Source of the DNA: Promethearchaeota archaeon
GTDB taxonomy: Archaea > Asgardarchaeota > Lokiarchaeia > Sigyniarchaeales > SOKP01
DNA length: 33,534 nt
Direction: 5' to 3'
Assembly (NCBI GenBank): GCA_004524535.1
Contig: SDNY01000030.1
Location: forward strand, 1 to 33,534
Below, in pieces: positions 1-8,198 of the stretch. The position numbers and the translations under genes were made by a program. How positions within the stretch are numbered: position 1 is the first letter of the stretch; every line of letters starts with the position of its first letter. The notes under the pieces are model-generated. The model ran no database searches and was not told where the DNA came from. It saw nothing but the letters and a program-made list of their open reading frames with translations.

Positions 1-192
1 CTTTTTATCCTGCTAAGGGCATTATTCCCTTTTTTTATCGTGTCATCCGATTCTTTTTTCAAGATTTGGGCAAAAAATTTGAATCTAATAATTCAAACAG
101 TAAAATTTTTAATGACTCAAGAGATCAAAAAACTTAGTACTTACAAAAAATCAAATTTAAATAACTTTTATTAGAAAAAAGGATGTGTTAAA

Positions 193-1077
193 ATGGGTAG
201 ACTTGATGATAAGGTAGTTATAATAACAGGTGGAGCAAGTGGTATAGGTAAGGCTTCAGTTCGTCTATTTATTGAAGAGGGGGCTCGTGTTATATTTGGC
301 GATATACAAGATGAGAGAGGTAAAGCCCTCGCCGAAGAGCTCGGATCAAATGCTATATATCTTCATACGAATGTCCGTATTGAATCTGAAATTAAGGCTG
401 CCATCGATTTTACTGTGGAAAAATTCGGACGCCTTGATGTTATGTTTAATAACGCAGGTTTTGGGGGTGCTACAGGGCCGATTGAAGAGATACCAACAGA
501 CGCATTCGATGTGACTATGGAAGTAATGTTCCGCAGCGTATTTCTCGGAATGAAAAATGCTATTCCGGTGATGAAAAAACAAGGTTCGGGGTGTATAATT
601 AGCACTGCCAGTGTGGCAGGACTCAGAACTGGCATGGCTCCTCATGTTTACAGCGCTGCCAAGGCAGCAATCATCCATCTAACTCGTACAGTTGCTGAGG
701 AAGTAGGTGAACATAATATTCGTGTGAATTCTATTTGCCCTGGAGGAATTGCAACACCAATCTTTGGAAAAGGAATTGGACTGCCACAAGATAAGGCAGA
801 ACGGTTAGCAGTATTGGCAAAACTCTTTTTAAATGAAATACAACCAATCAAACGAGCTGGGCTCCCGGAAGACATCGCCAAAGCTGCTCTCTGGTTAGCT
901 AGTGATGATTCCAATTTTGTTTCTGGACATGCTCTCGTGGTTGATGGTGGGTTGATATGGAGAAGAATTCTAGACCAAGATGCAGAAAGACTCGAGGAAT
1001 TTGCCCAAAGATTAGGCATTGAATCTATAGAGGAGCGTATGCGACAAATAAACGATGAAATCGCTAAAATGAAATAA
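193..1077 (+). CDS. Short-chain dehydrogenase/reductase (SDR, classical type)
   Basis: A 294-residue NAD(P)-dependent oxidoreductase with a Rossmann fold, probably cytosolic. The cofactor motif TGGASGIG lies at residues 12-19 and NNAG at 86-89. The catalytic set is Ser140 with Tyr153-x3-Lys157, and the C-terminal DGG is at 251-253. An Asp at 37, at the end of the second beta strand, suggests NAD rather than NADP (family knowledge). About 40 residues follow the DGG motif, a charged helical tail longer than in most members. AGGATG lies just upstream of the ATG. It is followed after 73 bases by an OYE-type flavoprotein on the same strand, so the two may be co-transcribed. The substrate cannot be told from sequence; the family assignment is firm. 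Confidence 0.93.
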   Translation: MGRLDDKVVIITGGASGIGKASVRLFIEEGARVIFGDIQDERGKALAEELGSNAIYLHTNVRIESEIKAAIDFTVEKFGRLDVMFNNAGFGGATGPIEEIPTDAFDVTMEVMFRSVFLGMKNAIPVMKKQGSGCIISTASVAGLRTGMAPHVYSAAKAAIIHLTRTVAEEVGEHNIRVNSICPGGIATPIFGKGIGLPQDKAERLAVLAKLFLNEIQPIKRAGLPEDIAKAALWLASDDSNFVSGHALVVDGGLIWRRILDQDAERLEEFAQRLGIESIEERMRQINDEIAKMK

Positions 1078-1140
1078 ATAAATCATTTAATACTTTTTTA
1101 CAATAAATTCGAATTATTTATTGAACTTCTTCTTACTATA

Positions 1141-1146
1141 GGTGAT
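1141..1146 (+). promoter_or_regulatory. Shine-Dalgarno site GGTGAT that decides the start of the flavin oxidoreductase
   Basis: GGTGAT matches the archaeal anti-Shine-Dalgarno sequence and ends four bases before the ATG at 1151. An in-frame GTG at 1142 lies inside the site itself, so it cannot be the start that this site serves. Confidence 0.7.
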
Positions 1147-1150
1147 TAAA

Positions 1151-2323
1151 ATGGAATTAAAATACCTTTTTCGTCCTGGAAAGATTAGAAACGTCCAAAT
1201 TAAAAATAGAATTGTCCGATCTGGGACCTATGAAAGAAGGGCAACCAAAGATGGGTATGTGACTGACCGACTTATAAAAATCTATACAGATTTAGCCCAA
1301 GGAGGAACAGGATTAATAATCATGGGAGCTATGGCTGTGGACCCTAAAAGTTCTGGATCCCAAAACCAAACCTATTTATACGATGATTCCTTCATCCCAG
1401 GACAAAAAAAATTAGTTGAAGCAGTTCACGATTATTCTGATGTTAGAATTGCTCCACAATTTGTTCATATTGGTCGCCAAGCCAATTTGAATCCAAAATA
1501 TTCCCCTCCAGTTGGCCCTTCCCCAATTCTTAATAAACTTTCGAATTTAGTACCTCGAGAATTGACTGTAGAAGAAATTAGAGCTATTATTGAAAGATTT
1601 GTGGATGCAGGGCGTAGAGCCTATGAGATTGGTTACGATATGGTACAAGTGCATGCTGCTCACGGGTATTTACTTAGCGATTTTGTTTCTCCCTTCGCAA
1701 ACAAGCGTAATGATGAGTATGGAGGGAATACTCAAAAACGGACTAAAATTTTAGTCGATATTTACAATCGACTTAGAGACGAGGTTGGGAAAAATTTTCC
1801 GATAATTATTAAATTACAAACTCAAGATTTTATGTCAGGGGGTCTCACTTTAAATGAAGCAAAAGAAATTGCGAAAATTCTAGTAGATGTGGGATATGAC
1901 GCAATTGAACCTAGCGGAGGTAGTGGAGAATCAATGCTAGAATCAATGCGAGAATTAAAGAAAGCATACCCCAGCAACGTGATTAAAACTCCGGAGGATG
2001 AGAATTATTTTTTATCTACTGCTAAAGAATTAAAACCACTAATGAATAATTGTCAGTTAATTCTGGTAGGTGGTATTAAAAATCCTCTCTCTGCAGAAAA
2101 AATTCTACAAGAGAATCACGCTGATTTTATTTCAATGTGTAGACCATTGCTTTATGAACCAGATCTACCAAATCGTTGGAAGAGTGGTGATTTATCTCCC
2201 GCACTTTGTAAAAGCTGTAATTCTTGTTATTCCACAATGATAAGAGGTGAAGTATATTGCGTTGTCAAAAAAAGAATAGAGAAAAGAAAATTGAGAAAAG
2301 AGAAAGAAATGCTAAAAAAATAA
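1151..2323 (+). CDS. NADH:flavin oxidoreductase / Old Yellow Enzyme family, with C-terminal Cys cluster
   Basis: A 390-residue FMN-binding TIM-barrel oxidoreductase of the Old Yellow Enzyme / 2,4-dienoyl-CoA reductase group. Seen directly: the substrate-binding His pair in VQVHAAHGYLLSDFVSPF (His168 and His171), the downstream motif NKRNDEYGG, and near the end CKSCNSC plus a fourth Cys ten residues later (Cys353, 356, 359 and 370). In this family that cluster usually holds a [4Fe-4S] centre passing electrons to FMN. The C-terminal FAD/NAD(P) domain of full-length dienoyl-CoA reductases is absent, so electrons must come from a partner or directly from NAD(P)H. The last 20 residues are very basic. 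It may reduce an enoyl-CoA or enone together with the upstream SDR (inference). Confidence 0.9.
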   Translation: MELKYLFRPGKIRNVQIKNRIVRSGTYERRATKDGYVTDRLIKIYTDLAQGGTGLIIMGAMAVDPKSSGSQNQTYLYDDSFIPGQKKLVEAVHDYSDVRIAPQFVHIGRQANLNPKYSPPVGPSPILNKLSNLVPRELTVEEIRAIIERFVDAGRRAYEIGYDMVQVHAAHGYLLSDFVSPFANKRNDEYGGNTQKRTKILVDIYNRLRDEVGKNFPIIIKLQTQDFMSGGLTLNEAKEIAKILVDVGYDAIEPSGGSGESMLESMRELKKAYPSNVIKTPEDENYFLSTAKELKPLMNNCQLILVGGIKNPLSAEKILQENHADFISMCRPLLYEPDLPNRWKSGDLSPALCKSCNSCYSTMIRGEVYCVVKKRIEKRKLRKEKEMLKK

Positions 2324-2470
2324 CTTAGGTTTTAAAATCCTACATTTATTCTTGGAAATATCTAAATTCATAATTTAACTTATCTATTTCCTTAAATTTT
2401 TTAATAATGATTTTCTTATTTTTTATTAAATTAATCTTTTTTTTGTAAAAAAAATCAAGAGTTTTGTAAA

Positions 2471-4087
2471 ATGAGTAAAGAGGTAAAAGATTTTATTGAA
2501 TCAGCAGAACGAGAACTGAAACATCGTTTAGAATTAGAAAAAACGATTAAACAATTACAAGACCAGATTATAAGTTTGGGGGGTCAGATACCGGAGCAGA
2601 AATCATTAATCATAGAAAATGATATTAGTCCTAAAAGTATGAGCGTTGATGCGGAAGACTTTAAAATCTTAAAGGATATGGTCACATCGCAAAGAGATGA
2701 AATAGGCAAAAAAGAGAGTAATATTAAAGCGTTGGAATCTAAAATTGATGAATTAAAATCGGAACTTGAAAAATCTAGAAAAATCATTGATGAGTTAAAA
2801 GAAAATTCAAATTTTGAGAATGCCCTGAATTTAATCGATGCCCTAAAGGAAGAAAAATCAAATTTTGAAAATGAAATTGCTGGCTTAAATAAAAAAATTG
2901 CTGATTTGGAGGAGGAAAATGAAATACTTCTACAAAATATAGATACGGCAAAAGATACTTCAGTAGTAGAAAATGACTTGGATTCAGTCGAGGCCCTAAA
3001 GGAAGAAAAATCAAAGTTTGAAAATGAAATTGCTGGCTTAAATAAAAAAATTGCTGATTTAGAAGAGGAAAATGAAAAACTTCAACAAGTTATCGATAGT
3101 GTAGAAATCAACCAAGAAGTTATTGATAATATGAATCTTAAAATTATTGAATATGTGGATCAAATTTCCTCCTTAGAAGAAATCAATGAAACCCAGAGCG
3201 AAAATATAGAAAAAATAAAATCTGAACGAGATGCAATCGCTGCTGACCTGCAGGATAAAATTGATGAATTAATTGAAACAATTTCTGATTTAGAAGAGAA
3301 AAACAAAGCTTTACGTGAAATCGAACAAACTCCTGCAATTGACCAATCAACTATAACTAATTATGAAAATAATATTATTGATTTGGAAAAAAAAGTTGCT
3401 GAATTAGAGAATGAAAACAAAAATCTAGATGAAAAAAATCAGATGTTAAAAGCAGCACTTTTATTACATGTAGATGTAGAATCAAAACATGTGGCTCCCG
3501 AATCTAATGTAATGGAGGATGAAAAGATTATTTCAATTCCTAAAGGGATTGTAGAAGAGAGAGTAAAAGAACGAGATCAAGTTATAGATTCAATAGAAGA
3601 ATCTGGTCAAATACCACAGCAAGAAGTAAGTGAAAAAAGCGAAGAAACTGAAATAAGCGAATGGATTGAAGAGCCAACGATTGAGCCCGAAACCTTACCT
3701 CTTTCCTATGATGAAGCAAGTGAAATAAGCGAGGAGCCTGAAAAAAGCGAAGAAACTGAAATAAGCGAATGGATTGAAGAGCCAACGATTGAGCCCGAAA
3801 TCTCACCTCCGCCCAAATATGAACCAAGTGAAATAAGCGAACCAAGTGAACATTTGGAACCTGTGGAACCAGAAAAATTATCAGAAACGAGTGAACCTAC
3901 CTCAACTCAAGAACAAGAAGAAGTAATTATTGAATCCTCTACAGGGAGACGATTATGTCCGAAATGCGGAAATACTAATAAACTGCTCATTCGAGAAATG
4001 CCTGATAAGACCAAAATTATTTCAGCTGTGGCAGGATTATACGGGAAGAAATATAAGTGCGGCATGTGCGGAGCAGAGTGGCGCTGA
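2471..4087 (+). CDS. Long coiled-coil protein with acidic repeat region and C-terminal zinc ribbon
   Basis: A 538-residue protein of unknown function. Residues ~5-335 are almost continuous heptad-rich coiled coil (Glu/Lys/Leu/Ile/Asn), suggesting an elongated dimer or scaffold. Residues ~375-490 are an acidic, Ser/Pro/Glu-rich, probably disordered linker. Residues 493-538 form a zinc ribbon with CPKCG (Cys496, 499) and CGMCG (Cys530, 533). Two internal duplications are visible in protein and DNA: ~28 residues repeated 51 residues apart in the coil, and ~20 residues repeated 36 apart in the linker. The zinc ribbon is closely shared with the 184-residue protein at 22476-23030 (common pattern YGKKY-x-CG-x-CG-x-EW), so the two are paralogues. 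There is no signal peptide or membrane segment. It precedes two tandem seven-helix membrane proteins. Confidence 0.85.
   Translation: MSKEVKDFIESAERELKHRLELEKTIKQLQDQIISLGGQIPEQKSLIIENDISPKSMSVDAEDFKILKDMVTSQRDEIGKKESNIKALESKIDELKSELEKSRKIIDELKENSNFENALNLIDALKEEKSNFENEIAGLNKKIADLEEENEILLQNIDTAKDTSVVENDLDSVEALKEEKSKFENEIAGLNKKIADLEEENEKLQQVIDSVEINQEVIDNMNLKIIEYVDQISSLEEINETQSENIEKIKSERDAIAADLQDKIDELIETISDLEEKNKALREIEQTPAIDQSTITNYENNIIDLEKKVAELENENKNLDEKNQMLKAALLLHVDVESKHVAPESNVMEDEKIISIPKGIVEERVKERDQVIDSIEESGQIPQQEVSEKSEETEISEWIEEPTIEPETLPLSYDEASEISEEPEKSEETEISEWIEEPTIEPEISPPPKYEPSEISEPSEHLEPVEPEKLSETSEPTSTQEQEEVIIESSTGRRLCPKCGNTNKLLIREMPDKTKIISAVAGLYGKKYKCGMCGAEWR
2841..3077 (+). repeat. Intragenic direct repeat in the coiled coil (2 x 84 bp, 153 bp apart)
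   Basis: Positions 2841-2924 and 2994-3077 are nearly identical and encode two copies of a segment containing EIAGLNKKIADLEEENE. The 153-base offset equals 51 residues, so the coiled-coil frame is kept. This indicates a recent in-frame expansion of the coil. Confidence 0.9.
3631..3800 (+). repeat. Perfect 62-bp direct repeat in the acidic linker
   Basis: Positions 3631-3692 and 3739-3800 are identical, with a 108-base offset (36 codons). Each encodes a segment containing EKSEETEISEWIEEPTIEPE. Perfect nucleotide identity implies very recent duplication or ongoing slippage/gene conversion in the linker before the zinc ribbon. Confidence 0.92.
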
Positions 4088-4235
4088 ATGGCGTAGAATG
4101 GCACGGAAATAAACGATAATGGATGAACGATAAATCTCTTTTTTGGACCTATTAAATAAAATACAAAATAGTATAATTTATATTAAGAAATAGATTAAAT
4201 AATAATTAATTCTTAGAAAATTAGTTATAATTTCC

Positions 4236-5012
4236 ATGTTATTTGTGAACATTAAACCATCAACTCAACTTTCTGGTTTCCTTAGTTTAATTACAATATG
4301 CTTTGCAATCATTTTAGTCTTTTTCGTTTTGCATCTTGCGATAAAGCGACAAAATAAGTTACTTTACGCATTCTGTTTATTTGGGTTATCTATAGTTTCA
4401 CCTTGGTATCCAAGCGGTATTGGATATTTGTATTGGCTTATCACCGGAAAGATCATTGCTTACCAAATTTATATTATATTGGGCACAACGGGGTTCCCTA
4501 TTATAGCATTAAGTTGGAGCTATATTTACACTTCATTATTATATCCCCATTGGAAAAAATATGTTTTACTCATTTGGGGGATACTATCAATAATCTTTTA
4601 TCTATATCTGTTTTATTTTTTATTTTTTGCCCCAGGTGCGCCAATAGATACTATGATTGCACTTAAAAAAACAGAGTTAGATATTGAATATAAAGCATTC
4701 GTTCTAATTTATATAGGAATTGTTATAATAATTACAGGGCCCACATTTTTCCATTTTGCTATTGTGTCAATGAGAACAAAGGATGATCCAAAGATTCAAT
4801 GGAGAGGGAGATTAATATTATTAGCATCAATACTTTATTTGTTCGTCGCTCCTATGGACGCTTTATTTACACCTACACCAGTATTTTTAGTGATAATTAG
4901 AATAATTTTATTAATGGCAGCTTTATTTTTTTATATGGGATTTGTGATGCCCGATTGGGTAAAAAAACTCCTAAAATTGGAGATGGAAGAACAACCAACG
5001 CCAACAAGTTGA
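4236..5012 (+). CDS. Seven-helix integral membrane protein, tandem copy 1
   Basis: A 258-residue hydrophobic protein with about seven predicted membrane helices (roughly 13-35, 42-60, 70-95, 107-132, 153-180, 193-208, 215-237) and a short, charged C-terminus beginning MPDWVKKLL. No enzymatic motif was recognised. The layout resembles the sensor-type seven-helix modules seen alone or fused to kinases, but here there is no attached output domain. Copy 2 follows after 169 bases and is highly similar throughout, including an FFAPGAPID loop and a KDDPKIQWRGR loop. The ATG used by copy 2 is ATT here. This copy must start upstream (ATG 4236 or GTG 4245), so its first residues differ. Function unknown. 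Confidence 0.75.
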   Translation: MLFVNIKPSTQLSGFLSLITICFAIILVFFVLHLAIKRQNKLLYAFCLFGLSIVSPWYPSGIGYLYWLITGKIIAYQIYIILGTTGFPIIALSWSYIYTSLLYPHWKKYVLLIWGILSIIFYLYLFYFLFFAPGAPIDTMIALKKTELDIEYKAFVLIYIGIVIIITGPTFFHFAIVSMRTKDDPKIQWRGRLILLASILYLFVAPMDALFTPTPVFLVIIRIILLMAALFFYMGFVMPDWVKKLLKLEMEEQPTPTS

Positions 5013-5181
5013 AATTCAATCTCTATTTTCTGTAAAAGCGCTTTAAAATGTTTTATTGCGAATAACTTTTGTTCATTTTAATTATAATATTTATAACAAA
5101 ATAGTATAATTTATATTAAGAAGTAACTTAATTAATAATTAGTTCTTGGAGAAATAGATAAATTTCAATGTTGGTGCGAAA

Positions 5182-5943
5182 ATGGACCAATCAACTCAAC
5201 TTGCCGGGTTACTTATTTTAATTTCAGTATGTTTTGTGATCATTTTAAGCGTTTTCGTTTTACATATTGCGATCAAGCGAAAAAATAAGTTACTTTACGC
5301 ATTCTGTTTATTTATGTTATTTTTAAATACACCTTGGATTCCAAGCGCTTTTGGATATTTGTATTGGCTCATCACTGGAAAGATATTTGCTTATCAAATT
5401 TATATTTTATTGGGCACAATGGGCATCCCTATTGCATTTTTAACTTGGTTCTATATTTACACTTCATTATTACATCCACATTGGAAAAAATATGTTTTAA
5501 TCAGCATTGGGATATATTCAATAATCTTTTATGTATATGTGTTTTATTTTTTATTTTTTGCCCCAGGTGCGCCAATAGATTATTTGATTGGAATTAAAAA
5601 AACTGAGTTAGATATTGAATATAGGGTGTTCGTCCTAATTTATATAGCATCTCTTCTTATTATTGGCGCTCCCACATTTTTACATTTTGCTATTGCATCA
5701 ATAAGAACAAAGGATGATCCAAAAATTCAATGGAGAGGTAGATTTATCTTAATATCATTAATACTGTTTATGATCGGTGCTCCTATAGATGCTTTATTTA
5801 CCCCTGATCCAATATTTTTAGTGGGAATTAGAATAATTTTATTATTGACGGCTTTATTTTTCTATATGGGATTTGTAATGCCCGATTGGGTAAAAAAACT
5901 CCTAAAATTGGAGATGGAAGAACACCCAACGCCAACAAGTTGA
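5182..5943 (+). CDS. Seven-helix integral membrane protein, tandem copy 2
   Basis: A 253-residue paralogue of the preceding gene with the same predicted seven-helix layout, the FFAPGAPID and KDDPKIQWRGR loops, and the MPDWVKKLL tail. The start is ATG 5182 (MDQSTQLAG). An ATG 14 bases upstream, aligning with the start of copy 1, is out of frame because of an indel between the copies. Differences are spread along the protein and keep hydrophobic character, so both copies appear to be under selection. No catalytic or ligand-binding motif is evident. A receptor or sensor role is possible but unsupported. Confidence 0.75.
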   Translation: MDQSTQLAGLLILISVCFVIILSVFVLHIAIKRKNKLLYAFCLFMLFLNTPWIPSAFGYLYWLITGKIFAYQIYILLGTMGIPIAFLTWFYIYTSLLHPHWKKYVLISIGIYSIIFYVYVFYFLFFAPGAPIDYLIGIKKTELDIEYRVFVLIYIASLLIIGAPTFLHFAIASIRTKDDPKIQWRGRFILISLILFMIGAPIDALFTPDPIFLVGIRIILLLTALFFYMGFVMPDWVKKLLKLEMEEHPTPTS

Positions 5944-6038
5944 AATTCAATCTCAATTTTCTGTAATAGCGCTTTAAAATATTTTATTACGAATGTATAG
6001 ATAGTATTATATTTTAATTGATATAATAAGGTATTATT

Positions 6039-6284
6039 ATGGTTAAAAAAATTCTCTATGAAATCATCGTTCATGAGGATAAATGTACTGGATGCCTCAT
6101 TTGTCAACTAAATTGTTCCTATGTTCATAAACAAATATTTTCTCCCTCTGAGGCCTTTATTCAGATTTCAAATCAATATAGCTTAACGCCAAAAATTTTA
6201 TTTTTGGAGGGGTGCACTCATTGCAATCAATGTGCTCAGCACTGCCTTTATGGAGCTTTAGAACTAAAAGAGGTGGAGCAATAA
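6039..6284 (+). CDS. Small 2[4Fe-4S] ferredoxin, partner of the aldehyde oxidoreductase
   Basis: An 81-residue iron-sulfur protein with two clusters of four cysteines: CTGCLICQLNC (Cys16, 19, 22, 26) and CTHCNQCAQHC (Cys59, 62, 65, 69). It should carry electrons between the downstream tungsten enzyme and other redox partners. Its TAA stop (6282-6284) shares its last base with the ATG of the oxidoreductase, which implies coupled translation and 1:1 partnership. About 32 residues separate the clusters, so this resembles the ferredoxin-like subunits encoded with AOR-family enzymes more than a compact soluble ferredoxin. AAGGT lies upstream of the ATG. Confidence 0.9.
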   Translation: MVKKILYEIIVHEDKCTGCLICQLNCSYVHKQIFSPSEAFIQISNQYSLTPKILFLEGCTHCNQCAQHCLYGALELKEVEQ

Positions 6285-8185
6285 TGGAATGGCACGGCTA
6301 CACAGGCAATATTCTTAATGTAAATTTAACGGACAACAAAATATCAATTACTAAAGAAAATCTAGAGGATCTAAGACAATTTATAGGCGGAATGGGTATG
6401 AATTGCAAACTTTTTGCTGAACGATTTAAGCCTAATATCGACCCATTATCTGCTGAAAACCTAATTATTATAGGCACTGGACCTTTAGTCGGGACTGCTA
6501 CGCCAGGTGCCTCGCGGACTGTTGGTATCTCGAGATTTCCAGCGACCGGCGCGATTGCTAATTCCTGTGGAAGTATGAGCTTTGGTTTTCAATTGAAACA
6601 CGCCGGGTTTGACCATGTTATAATCTCTGGGAGTGCAGAAGCACCTGTTTATTTGTTAATTTGGGACGACCATATCGAAATTTGCGATGCCAGACAATTG
6701 TGGGGTAGTGATATTGTAGAAACGCACGATGCTCTTATAAAAAAATACGATTCTTGCGGCACTATAGCAATCGGACAAGCGGGCGAAAATTTAGTTTTTT
6801 CCTCATTGACTTTAATAGATAGAACTTCTACTTTCGGTCGTGGAGGGCTTGCTGCGATTATGGGATCCAAGAATCTGAAAGCAATAGTAGCGAAAGGATC
6901 TAAAGGTATTTCTATCGCACATCCGAAAGAATTTAATAAACTATATAATAATCTTTTTGAGCGCATCAGAAACTATCCTCATCGAGAATCTTGGCACGAG
7001 CTAGGGATGTTAAGAAGTCTGCCTGTTGGAATGATGTTAAAAGCGTCTGGGCAAAAAAAAAAGGCTCGACAATGTACAGACAGATTCTATCTTAATAAAT
7101 TAAAAAAACGACGTATCGCATGTCCTTCATGTCCAATGGGTGATAAAGATATTCTTGAACTTAAAGAGGGCGACTTTACAGGGCTAATTAATTATACTTC
7201 TTCGGTTATTAATCCATTTTTGATGTTTATATTCGAAGGTTTAAAATCTTATACCGAAGCAATTAAGACTTTTGATTTGATAAATAGATATGGTTTGGAT
7301 TCGTTAACCATGGTTTCACTTTTAGAATTTTGTAATAAATTGTATAAGAAAGGGATTTTTACTAAGGAAAACACGGGAATAGAGTGGAGTGCAGATGTCA
7401 ACACATTTATTCAATTAATTGAAATGATTACACATAGACAAGGATTTGGAGACATCTTGGCGGATGGATGGAATAAATTAGCTGAAACTTACGATGATAT
7501 TGGTGAGGAAATGCTGGTTGTGAAAGGTCTAGATGTAATTTTCGAGCCTCGATTTTTACATCTTGGCACAATGGAATTTGAACAGGTTGTAAACCCTAAA
7601 GGTGCCCATGTAGCTTCTGGAGGGTCTCCCACTTATGTTGGGGCTGGTTCGTCCAAGGATAAATTTATAGCTCATTTCAAACGAATGGGCATCCCTGAAT
7701 CTGCTATAAAAAGGCTTTTTTCTCCGCCTTTCCCTGAAATGATTATAAATGTTGGCAGATTAACGCGCTATTCTGAAGATTGGTACACGGTGTTAACATC
7801 TTTAGGTCTGTGTGCGAGAGCACAAATGAATCGCTTCTGGGGTTTGGAATCGGCATCAGAATTCTATAATGCTATAACGGGGATCGAGATCAGTCCAGAG
7901 GATTTAAGAATGGCTGCTGAACGCACTTGGAATTTAATGAAAATAATGAATATGAAGGAAGGATTTTCACGAAAAGACGACAAATTCCCTAAAGAATGGT
8001 TCAAACCATTAAAATTTGGGGTTAACGAGCTAGAGTTTATAGATTTTTTTGGGGAAATTAAGATTACTCATGACATCGCTAACCAACTACTCGACGATTA
8101 TTATGACGAACGCGGTTGGGATAATGAGAATGGCCTACCAACACAAGATAAAATAAAAGAACTTGGGTTGGAAAAATATCTTTAA
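6284..8185 (+). CDS. Tungsten-dependent aldehyde:ferredoxin oxidoreductase family protein
   Basis: A 633-residue AOR-family enzyme, expected to oxidise aldehydes (or reduce acids) at a tungstopterin site using ferredoxin. The N-terminal fold with GGMGMN (35-40) and the pterin-binding stretch GRGGLAAIMGSKNLKAI (185-201) are intact. The cluster-binding region reads CPSCPMGD (Cys280, Cys283, then Asp287 where family members normally have Cys), with the distal Cys510 in LGLC present. Asp as fourth ligand is known in some ferredoxins, so a cluster may still form. The start at 6284 is chosen because GAGGTGGAG precedes it and it overlaps the ferredoxin stop. The substrate is unknown. Confidence 0.92.
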   Translation: MEWHGYTGNILNVNLTDNKISITKENLEDLRQFIGGMGMNCKLFAERFKPNIDPLSAENLIIIGTGPLVGTATPGASRTVGISRFPATGAIANSCGSMSFGFQLKHAGFDHVIISGSAEAPVYLLIWDDHIEICDARQLWGSDIVETHDALIKKYDSCGTIAIGQAGENLVFSSLTLIDRTSTFGRGGLAAIMGSKNLKAIVAKGSKGISIAHPKEFNKLYNNLFERIRNYPHRESWHELGMLRSLPVGMMLKASGQKKKARQCTDRFYLNKLKKRRIACPSCPMGDKDILELKEGDFTGLINYTSSVINPFLMFIFEGLKSYTEAIKTFDLINRYGLDSLTMVSLLEFCNKLYKKGIFTKENTGIEWSADVNTFIQLIEMITHRQGFGDILADGWNKLAETYDDIGEEMLVVKGLDVIFEPRFLHLGTMEFEQVVNPKGAHVASGGSPTYVGAGSSKDKFIAHFKRMGIPESAIKRLFSPPFPEMIINVGRLTRYSEDWYTVLTSLGLCARAQMNRFWGLESASEFYNAITGIEISPEDLRMAAERTWNLMKIMNMKEGFSRKDDKFPKEWFKPLKFGVNELEFIDFFGEIKITHDIANQLLDDYYDERGWDNENGLPTQDKIKELGLEKYL

Positions 8186-8198
8186 TTTCTAATTTAAC

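Larger units (their letters stand above)
4163..5994 (+). repeat. Tandem gene duplication (~930-bp unit) carrying the two seven-helix genes
   Basis: The duplication covers coding and flanking DNA. The element ACAAAATAGTATAATTTATA lies at 4163 and again at 5096, upstream of each gene. The 3' flanks after each stop (AAATTCAATCTC..., then GCGCTTTAAAAT) also match. The offset is ~931-933 bases. The shared upstream element is AT-rich with TATAAT and is a candidate promoter copied together with the gene. Confidence 0.88.

Noticed and set aside
1-62. Minus-strand open frame from TTG 62 to the window edge (KKESDDTIKKGNNALSRIK)
   Set aside because: No Shine-Dalgarno site or promoter, too short to judge, and cut by the edge. 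It may be the start of a neighbouring gene but cannot be supported.
4075-4110. Three ~10-bp units (GAGTGGCGCT, GAATGGCGTA, GAATGGCACG) at the end of the coiled-coil gene
   Set aside because: Probably a local slippage that duplicated the codons of the terminal Glu-Trp. Too small for a functional claim.
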